Source: Gloeomargarita sp. SKYG116
GTDB lineage: Bacteria > Cyanobacteriota > Cyanobacteriia > Gloeomargaritales > Gloeomargaritaceae
Assembly: GCA_025056115.1 (NCBI GenBank)
Contig: JANWVM010000019.1
Span: 1-42,456, forward strand
Direction: 5' to 3'
Length of the DNA stretch: 42,456 bases
The first letter of the stretch is position 1; each line of letters begins with the position of its first letter. The notes beneath the pieces are model-generated. The model ran no database searches and was not told the origin of the DNA. It saw only the letters and a list, made by a program, of their open reading frames with translations. Of the stretch, positions 37,174 through 42,456 are shown in pieces. The position numbers and the translations under genes were made by a program.

Positions 37174-38328
37174 ATGGTGTATTTGGATTACAGCGCTACC
37201 ACGCCTCCCCATCCCCAGGTGATTGCGCGGGTGCAGGAAGTGATGACCCACGCCTGGGGCAATCCTAGCAGCATTCATCGGTATGGGCAGCGGGCTGCAT
37301 TAGTCATAGAACGGGCGCGCCTAGCAGTGGCAGAGTTACTTGGCGTCACGCCGGAAGAAGTCATTTTTACCTCAGGAGGGACTGAAGCCAATCACCTCGC
37401 CATTTTTGGGGTGGCACAGCAGTACGACCAGCCGCAACACATCATTACTTCGGCAGTAGAACATCCGGCGGTGAGCGCCCCTTTGACGGCATTGGCGCGG
37501 CGGGGATGGCAAATCACGACCTTGCCAGTGGACTCGACAGGGCGGGTTGACCCCCAAATGCTGGAGTCCCACTTGCAGCCCAACACCGTTCTGGTCACGG
37601 TGATTTACGGCCAGAGCGAAGTAGGGACCTTGCAGCCGATTGCGGACTTGGCGCGGGTTTGTCGTGCGCATGGCGTTTTATTCCATACGGATGCAGTACA
37701 GGTCGTGGGGCGGTTACCGGTAAACGTCCCTGAATTGGGCGTAGATTTGTTATCGCTCTCGGCGCACAAGTTTTATGGGCCGCAGGGGTGTGGGGCACTT
37801 GTGGTACGCCGGGGTATTGATTTACAACCCTGGTTATACGGCGGCGGGCAAGAACGGGGTTTACGGTCGGGCACACCACCCGTGGCGCTGTTAGCCGGAT
37901 TAGAAGTGGCAGCGCGTTTAGCCATGACCGAATTCTTACCCCAGCAGCCCTACGTTTCCCACTTACGGGATTACCTACGGCGCCGGTTGCTCGAATTGCC
38001 CGGCCTGCAGTTAACAGGTTCCTGGGAGCAGCGTTTACCGCACCATGTCAGCGTCGTTTGGGAGCAGGGCGACGAAACCCACACGGGTCAAACGCTGGTG
38101 CATCTACTCAGTCAGCGGGGCATTGCTGTGAGTTCCGGTTCCGCCTGCGCCAGTGGCAAAACCCAACCGAGTCCGGTGCTCCTAGCGATGGGGTATGACG
38201 AACGGTTGGCTCGTTGTGGCCTGCGCTTTAGCCTGAGTCACTTGACCACCCCATCCGAAATTGATTTGGCTGTGGATATTCTCGCTGAAGTCCTCCAGCA
38301 ATTGACGCCAACCTTATCCTGTCGTTAA
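37174..38328 (+). CDS. nifS: Cysteine desulfurase (NifS/IscS family)
   Basis: A 384-residue PLP enzyme that takes sulfur from cysteine for iron-sulfur clusters and thiolation. It begins MVYLDYSATTPP. The cofactor-stacking histidine is H97 (SAVEHPAV), the PLP lysine K199 (SAHKFYGP) and the catalytic cysteine C325 (SGSACASGK), in a long IscS-like loop. The usual NNEVG motif reads GQSEVG here. No iscU, iscA or sufE gene is adjacent, so it may be a housekeeping copy. It overlaps the convergent VOC gene by 15 bp. Confidence 0.95.
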   Translation: MVYLDYSATTPPHPQVIARVQEVMTHAWGNPSSIHRYGQRAALVIERARLAVAELLGVTPEEVIFTSGGTEANHLAIFGVAQQYDQPQHIITSAVEHPAVSAPLTALARRGWQITTLPVDSTGRVDPQMLESHLQPNTVLVTVIYGQSEVGTLQPIADLARVCRAHGVLFHTDAVQVVGRLPVNVPELGVDLLSLSAHKFYGPQGCGALVVRRGIDLQPWLYGGGQERGLRSGTPPVALLAGLEVAARLAMTEFLPQQPYVSHLRDYLRRRLLELPGLQLTGSWEQRLPHHVSVVWEQGDETHTGQTLVHLLSQRGIAVSSGSACASGKTQPSPVLLAMGYDERLARCGLRFSLSHLTTPSEIDLAVDILAEVLQQLTPTLSCR

Positions 38329-38751
38329 CCGGTCGCCGACTTGGGCATATTCCTGACAACCAAAGATAGCTTCAGGGTGCGTATAAAACTTGAACTCCAG
38401 CAGGTTATAGAACGGGTCTATCAGGAAAAACGTGTGGTGTTCGAGCGGGGAACCGGCAAAACGCACTTTCGCATCTTGATAAAAAGATAAGCCTTGTCTT
38501 TTTGCCCGGTCGTAACAGGCTTGCCATTGGTCGAGCGCCGGAAAGACTAGGCCAAAATGACGGGGATAAATCCCTTTTTGGGGGCTAATGTCCTGGGTCA
38601 CATGGGCTACGAGTTGATGGTTGTAGAAATTGAGAATCAAGCAATGGGGCGTTTCCCGTCCGGGTATACAGCCCAACCCCTGCACATAAAAGGCTTTCGT
38701 TTGCAGAATATCTCCTACCGGAAATGCCAGGTGAAAAATGGGTTGGTCCAT
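38314..38751 (-). CDS. VOC (glyoxalase/dioxygenase) superfamily protein
   Basis: A 145-residue single-domain VOC protein starting IFHLAFPVGDILQTKAFYVQGLGC. Likely metal ligands are the early H7, a mid-protein His in the HFGLVFP or HHTFF segments and the glutamate in NLLEFKFY. The ending FLIDPFYNLLEFK is typical of ring-cleavage-like VOC proteins. Substrate unknown. It lies 5 nt downstream of the Rpn nuclease gene on the same strand and overlaps nifS convergently by 15 bp. Confidence 0.88.
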   Translation of the reverse strand: MDQPIFHLAFPVGDILQTKAFYVQGLGCIPGRETPHCLILNFYNHQLVAHVTQDISPQKGIYPRHFGLVFPALDQWQACYDRAKRQGLSFYQDAKVRFAGSPLEHHTFFLIDPFYNLLEFKFYTHPEAIFGCQEYAQVGDRLTTG

Positions 38752-38756
38752 GGTTA

Positions 38757-39614
38757 CTAGACAGTATTCTGGGCTAGCCAGCTATCCAAGTCAGCCATAC
38801 TGCAAAAATCCAGCAGCGCCTCCCCGAGCGCTTCCAGTTGCTCTAGCGACAACGATTGAATCTGCTGGATTTGTTCGGGGGACAGGGAACCAACCTTACG
38901 ATGTAACAGACGCAGTACCAAAGCAACAGCTTCCGCCTGGCGCCCTCTGGCTTCACCCGCTTGCGCTCCCTCTTGAAAGACTTCTTGGTAAAAGCGCGTT
39001 TGTTGCAATGGCGCCAAACCCAATGCCTCCATCATTCTGCGGCCCCCCTGACCCGGAAATTTGCGCACGAGTGCTTCCACTACCCATTCTAGCCACCGCT
39101 CCTGCTCCTGGGCGATAATTGCTTGGCCGATGGCGATTGCTTGCTCTGGTGGAGCGACAATCAGGCGCAGGAGTTCCATTCCCAGAGATTGCTGGGCAGG
39201 GAGTTCATTTAGATAAACGCGCTGTACCCGCCAGTAGGTTAAATACGCCATCATTTCTGGAATTTCCCGTTCGGTATGGCGGTTGGGATACAACACTAAC
39301 ACTCGCCACGGATGCACCGGCTGATATTGCAATAAGTAAGTGGCCAATTCATTTTGCAAACGGTAGTAAAATCTGGCGTCAGGTTGCATCTGGGCTTCAA
39401 CGACGATAAAAGGCAAATTGGCGTCATCGGTCTCTGGCAAGAGCAAACCATCTAATCGAAACCCAAACTCTTTCAGTTCAACTGACTGAAATTGATAAGG
39501 AACTGGTGGTGCGGGTAAATCCAATAATTCAAAGGCCAGGCTAGGAGCCAGTTGGAACAGTTTGTAAAAGAGATTGTCGGTACGCACAGTATTTGAGCCA
39601 TCAACCCTATCCAT
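38757..39614 (-). CDS. Rpn-type PD-(D/E)XK nuclease (DUF2887 plus DUF4351)
   Basis: A 285-residue protein. It begins RTDNLFYKLFQLAPSLAFELL, characteristic of DUF2887. The catalytic core has FRLDGLLLP (D54) and PFIVVEAQMQ (E-x-Q). The C-terminal 55 residues (VLRLLHRKVGSLSPEQIQQI onward) match DUF4351. An EARGRQAEA linker with repeated Gly/Ala/Glu joins the parts. Related Rpn proteins promote RecA-independent recombination and are often linked to mobile DNA. There is no transposon end or inverted repeat next to it. All core motifs look intact, so it is probably functional. Confidence 0.88.
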   Translation of the reverse strand: MDRVDGSNTVRTDNLFYKLFQLAPSLAFELLDLPAPPVPYQFQSVELKEFGFRLDGLLLPETDDANLPFIVVEAQMQPDARFYYRLQNELATYLLQYQPVHPWRVLVLYPNRHTEREIPEMMAYLTYWRVQRVYLNELPAQQSLGMELLRLIVAPPEQAIAIGQAIIAQEQERWLEWVVEALVRKFPGQGGRRMMEALGLAPLQQTRFYQEVFQEGAQAGEARGRQAEAVALVLRLLHRKVGSLSPEQIQQIQSLSLEQLEALGEALLDFCSMADLDSWLAQNTV

Positions 39615-39696
39615 CCTCTAGTGATAGAAGGGCATTGTCAATGGTTATCGCAGAGTACCTTGTAAAATAAAAAGGCATTTCACCTTGCCTGCATAC

Positions 39697-40836
39697 ATGG
39701 GGCTAATCATTTTGCTGCTACAAGCGCCGGCAGTGGCCTTGTTACTCGCGCGACTATTGACCGGATTGCAGCGCTCTGCTCCTCTACGACCAGCGCCCGA
39801 AATTCCCGCCTATCTAGGGCAAGTCAGTGTGATTATTCCCACGCTAAACGAGGTGCAACGACTCGGGCCATGCCTAGAAGGCGTTAGACGCCAGGGCTAC
39901 AGTGTGCGCGAGATTCTCGTGGTGGACAGCCACTCACAGGACGGTACACGGGAGTTAGTCGCCGCGCAACAGGCCCATGACCCGCGTATCCAGTTGTTAT
40001 CGGACCCGCCGTTGCCTGCCGGTTGGGTTGGGCGTCCTTGGGCTTTGGATTGGGGATGGCGGCAGAGTTCTCCCCATAGCAAGTGGATTTTGAATCTCGA
40101 TGCCGATACCCGCCCGCAAATGGGTCTGGTGCCCGCCCTATTGGAATTAGCCCATCGGGAAAACTACGACTTAATCACGCTGTCACCCCAATTTCTACTC
40201 AAGTATCCAGGGGAATGGTGGCTGCAACCAGCGTTGTTAATGACCCTGATTTATCGGTTTGGGGCAACCGGTGCTCGGGAATCTTATCCTGAACGGGTCA
40301 TGGCTAACGGGCAGTGTTGTTTGGTGAAACGACAAGTGCTGGAAAATATGGGGGGTTATGCAACCGCAAAAGACTCTTTTTGTGATGATGTCACCTTTGT
40401 ACGGCAGGTAGCAGCACAGGGCTATAAAGTCGGATTTTTGGATGGGTCGAAAGTCTTGCAAGTGCGGATGTATGAAGGAGCCAGAGAAACCTGGCGTGAA
40501 TGGGGGCGTTCTTTGGATTTGAAAGATGCCACTTCCATTCAACAACTCTGGGGCGACCTTTGGTTTTTAACGGCTGTCCAAGGATTGCCTTTATTTATCG
40601 TTATTGCTAGTCTTTTTTTACCTGTTCATCCGGTACATCAAACCCTTTTAGGGCTGAATTTATTTTTATTACTAATTCGCTGGGCAATGCTGTTTGCCAT
40701 TCGACCTGTATATACAGGCTGGAATTCACAAAGCTGGCCGTTTTGGTTATCTCCGTTAGCCGACCCGCTCGCTGTTTTGCGTATTTGGCTATCTGCTCTG
40801 ACGCGACCTAAACACTGGCGTGGCAGGAATTATTGA
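39697..40836 (+). CDS. cruG: Family 2 glycosyltransferase, CruG-like
   Basis: A 379-residue GT2 enzyme with an N-terminal membrane helix (LIILLLQAPAVALLLARLL), the catalytic start VSVIIPTLNE, the DSHSQDGT motif and a DxD motif in LNLDADTRPQ. C-terminal helices (LPLFIVIASLFLPV and LNLFLLLIRWAMLFAI) anchor it. It resembles CruG, which glycosylates 2'-hydroxy carotenoids such as myxol; the exact acceptor is inferred. The ATG at 39697 is chosen; an in-frame TTG at 39685, with AAGG upstream, would add four residues. It overlaps aroB convergently by 7 bp. Confidence 0.8.
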   Translation: MGLIILLLQAPAVALLLARLLTGLQRSAPLRPAPEIPAYLGQVSVIIPTLNEVQRLGPCLEGVRRQGYSVREILVVDSHSQDGTRELVAAQQAHDPRIQLLSDPPLPAGWVGRPWALDWGWRQSSPHSKWILNLDADTRPQMGLVPALLELAHRENYDLITLSPQFLLKYPGEWWLQPALLMTLIYRFGATGARESYPERVMANGQCCLVKRQVLENMGGYATAKDSFCDDVTFVRQVAAQGYKVGFLDGSKVLQVRMYEGARETWREWGRSLDLKDATSIQQLWGDLWFLTAVQGLPLFIVIASLFLPVHPVHQTLLGLNLFLLLIRWAMLFAIRPVYTGWNSQSWPFWLSPLADPLAVLRIWLSALTRPKHWRGRNY

Positions 40837-41927
40837 CCCTTTAGACGTATCAGTGCCTGGTGAATCAACTCTGCTGAAACTTGGTCCGTTATTTCTGCGC
40901 GGCCAATGGCTTTCGGCAAAATAAATCGCACGGTTCCCCCTTCAACCTTCTTATCCCAATTCAAGGCATTTTTAATGGCTTCAATGTCAACATCAGGAGC
41001 TAGCTGTATCGGCAGTTTTACCTTCGTGATTAATGCTTTCTGGCGTTGTTGTTCTGTTTCCGACCACCATCCCAATTGCACGGCTATATCACCTGCGGCA
41101 ATCATGCCTAATGCCACTGCTTCCCCATGCGTATAGCGCCGGTACTGAGTAACTGTTTCAATCGCATGGCCAATCGTATGACCGTAATTGAGTAGCGCCC
41201 GCAACCCACTTTCTCGCTCATCTTGACTGACAATGGTGGCTTTGGTTTGGCAGGAGAAGTACAAGATTTGGGTTAGGGTTTCGGGTGGTAAATAACGGTA
41301 ATGGGATAGACGAGATTGCTCTTCTAGCAGTGTAAATAGTTGTGGTTCCCAAATCACGCCGTATTTAATCACTTCCGCCATGCCAGAGCGATACTCACGG
41401 GGGGGCAGAGTTTGTAGAACCTGTGGGTCAATAATGACAGCTTTCGGTTGATAAAATGCACCGATTAAATTTTTACCCATCCGATGATTGACACCAGTTT
41501 TTCCCCCAATTGCTGCATCGACCATAGCGAGTAACGTTGTGGGAATTTGCACAAAGTTTATCCCCCGCAACCAGGTCGCTGCTGCAAAACCTGCCATATC
41601 ACCAATCACGCCACCACCCAAAGCGATAATCGTCGAGCGGCGCTCTAAACGATATTGCACACAGTATTCGTAAATACGTTCCACTGTTTTGAGCGTCTTA
41701 TAGCGTTCGCCAGCTGGCACAAGACAAAATTGCGCATCAAAACCAGCCTTATGTAAAGCTGTCAATAGCTGTTGTCCATAGTGCTGGAAAATGACCGGAT
41801 TAGATACAACGAGCACCTTACCTTTCAAGCCAATATCCACCAGCCATTGACCTACTTTCTTGAGAGCATGAGCATCAATGCTAATAGGGTAGCTGCGGTC
41901 GCCAAGCGCAACAGTAATCGTTTTCAT
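40830..41927 (-). CDS. aroB: 3-dehydroquinate synthase
   Basis: A 365-residue NAD- and metal-dependent enzyme for the second step of the shikimate pathway. NAD-binding GGGVIGD is at residues 104-110. Metal ligands are E185 (SGMAEVIKYG) and H250 and nearby H254 (NYGHTIGHAIE). The substrate-binding region QIPTTLLAMVDAAIGGKTGVN (127-147) is complete. The ATG overlaps the stop of the upstream coiled-coil gene by 4 nt, so its translation is coupled to that gene. Confidence 0.97.
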   Translation of the reverse strand: MKTITVALGDRSYPISIDAHALKKVGQWLVDIGLKGKVLVVSNPVIFQHYGQQLLTALHKAGFDAQFCLVPAGERYKTLKTVERIYEYCVQYRLERRSTIIALGGGVIGDMAGFAAATWLRGINFVQIPTTLLAMVDAAIGGKTGVNHRMGKNLIGAFYQPKAVIIDPQVLQTLPPREYRSGMAEVIKYGVIWEPQLFTLLEEQSRLSHYRYLPPETLTQILYFSCQTKATIVSQDERESGLRALLNYGHTIGHAIETVTQYRRYTHGEAVALGMIAAGDIAVQLGWWSETEQQRQKALITKVKLPIQLAPDVDIEAIKNALNWDKKVEGGTVRFILPKAIGRAEITDQVSAELIHQALIRLKGQ

Positions 41928-42343
41928 GGCCGGTCGGGAAAGAATAGTAACTTTACAATCGCTGTTACTAGCCCTAGTAGTAGTGTTCCGAAAGCACTCC
42001 GGCTAATCAGTTCTTCATTGGCGATGCGTTTATCGAAACCATCGAAGCGGTCATCAATTCGTTTGATTTCGACCTTCAATTCTGTTTCTAGCCTTCGCAT
42101 CTGACTAGTTAAACGTTCCTCTGCAGCCTTGATCTCGGTCTCCAAGCGCTGGATTTCGCCTTCCAGTTTCGTCTCAACTCGTTTGATCTCTCCCTTGAGT
42201 TCCATAAACTGGACTTCAGTTTTTTTATCCAGGGCTTCGATTTTCTTGTCCAGGATACCAAATTGGGTGTCTATTTTCCTGTCCAATTGATTGAACAGCG
42301 ACAGGATAAGTTCTTTCAGTTCTTGATTGGTTGGTTCACTCAT
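41924..42343 (-). CDS. Coiled-coil protein with C-terminal membrane anchor
   Basis: A 139-residue protein. Residues about 10-105 are a continuous, highly charged heptad region (IDTQFGILDKKIEALDKK, KRVETKLEGEIQRLETEIK), strongly predicting a long coiled coil. The end carries a single membrane helix (AFGTLLLGLVTAIVKLLFF). GGAG lies upstream of the ATG. It is a tandem paralogue of the gene cut by the right edge. It is coupled to aroB by ATGA. Function unknown; such proteins often tether or scaffold at membranes. Confidence 0.8.
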   Translation of the reverse strand: MSEPTNQELKELILSLFNQLDRKIDTQFGILDKKIEALDKKTEVQFMELKGEIKRVETKLEGEIQRLETEIKAAEERLTSQMRRLETELKVEIKRIDDRFDGFDKRIANEELISRSAFGTLLLGLVTAIVKLLFFPDRP

Positions 42344-42355
42344 GGGTATTCTCCA

Positions 42356-42456
42356 TCAGGTTCTATCAGGGAAGAAAAGTAGCTTGACAATAGCTGTTAC
42401 TAACCCTAGTAGTAATGTTCCAAAGGCGCTCCGGCTAATCAGTTCTTCGTTGGATA
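42356..42456 (-). CDS. Paralogue of the coiled-coil membrane protein, 5' part beyond window edge
   Basis: Only the last 33 codons are visible. They read NEELISRSAFGTLLLGLVTA followed by IVKLLFFPDRT and a TGA at 42358-42356. The matching C-terminus of the neighbouring gene differs by only a few residues. The stop lies 12 nt before the neighbour's ATG, within an intact ribosome-site context, indicating an operon of tandem copies. Confidence 0.85.
   Translation of the reverse strand, partial: SNEELISRSAFGTLLLGLVTAIVKLLFFPDRT

Noticed and set aside
38757-39614. Insertion sequence carrying the Rpn-type nuclease
   Set aside because: No terminal inverted repeats or target duplication found around the gene; it sits in a normal tight gene order.

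Overview
The window comes from a phycobilisome-containing, oxygenic cyanobacterium. The marker genes are chlH (Mg-chelatase), ycf48 and rubA (photosystem II assembly), cpcT (phycobilin attachment), ictB, a CruG-like carotenoid glycosyltransferase, a cyanobacterial PilB with a C-terminal zinc ribbon, and several cyanobacteria-restricted small families (DUF751/Ycf33, DUF2605, DUF2973, a DUF2555-like protein). The DNA is fairly GC-rich by eye. Genes are packed tightly, with many 1-4 nt overlaps inside operons and many overlapping convergent 3' ends. I saw no rRNA, tRNA, CRISPR array, insertion sequence or prophage.

Layout. 1-1219: two tandem Uma2-family nuclease genes, the first cut by the window edge. 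1433-6139: chlH followed at once, in the same frame, by a DUF429 protein. 6131-8328 (minus): cpcT, then an AT-rich pair encoding a ComF-like phosphoribosyltransferase and a DprA/Smf protein. 8384-9798 (plus): a zinc-ribbon membrane protein and a YgfZ-like protein. 16906-9754 (minus): a long co-directional run of response regulator, exported protein, carB, folC and sbcD. 16976-17256: a probably frameshifted small membrane-protein gene. 20278-17286 (minus): an MscS-type channel and a trypsin-like protease with TPR repeats. 20279-20729: a gene-free stretch rich in inverted repeats. 25125-20730 (minus): pilB-pilT-pilC, divergent from grpE-dnaK (25386-28171). 30021-28172 (minus): sbpA-cysT, a shortened sulfate transporter operon. 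30178-31546: a small membrane protein, sfsA and ycf33. 34375-31701 (minus): rubA-ycf48-acyltransferase. 34592-36829: DUF2605-DUF2973 facing ictB and a small membrane protein. 36886-39614: a DUF2555-like protein, a NifS-like cysteine desulfurase, a VOC protein and an Rpn-type nuclease. 39697-42456: a CruG-like glycosyltransferase facing aroB, which sits in an operon behind two tandem coiled-coil, membrane-anchored proteins; the second of these runs off the right edge.

Most genes are housekeeping: chlorophyll and pilin biogenesis, chaperones, pyrimidine/arginine, folate and aromatic biosynthesis, and photosystem II assembly. The most unusual item is the AT-rich phosphoribosyltransferase-DprA pair, translationally coupled and placed directly behind cpcT. 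It looks acquired and could be a small DNA-uptake or defence-type module. Other points worth checking are a perfect 9-bp inverted repeat between pilB and grpE, alternative hairpins before dnaK, the absence of psbEFLJ behind ycf48, and the mosaic divergence of the tandem Uma2 genes.
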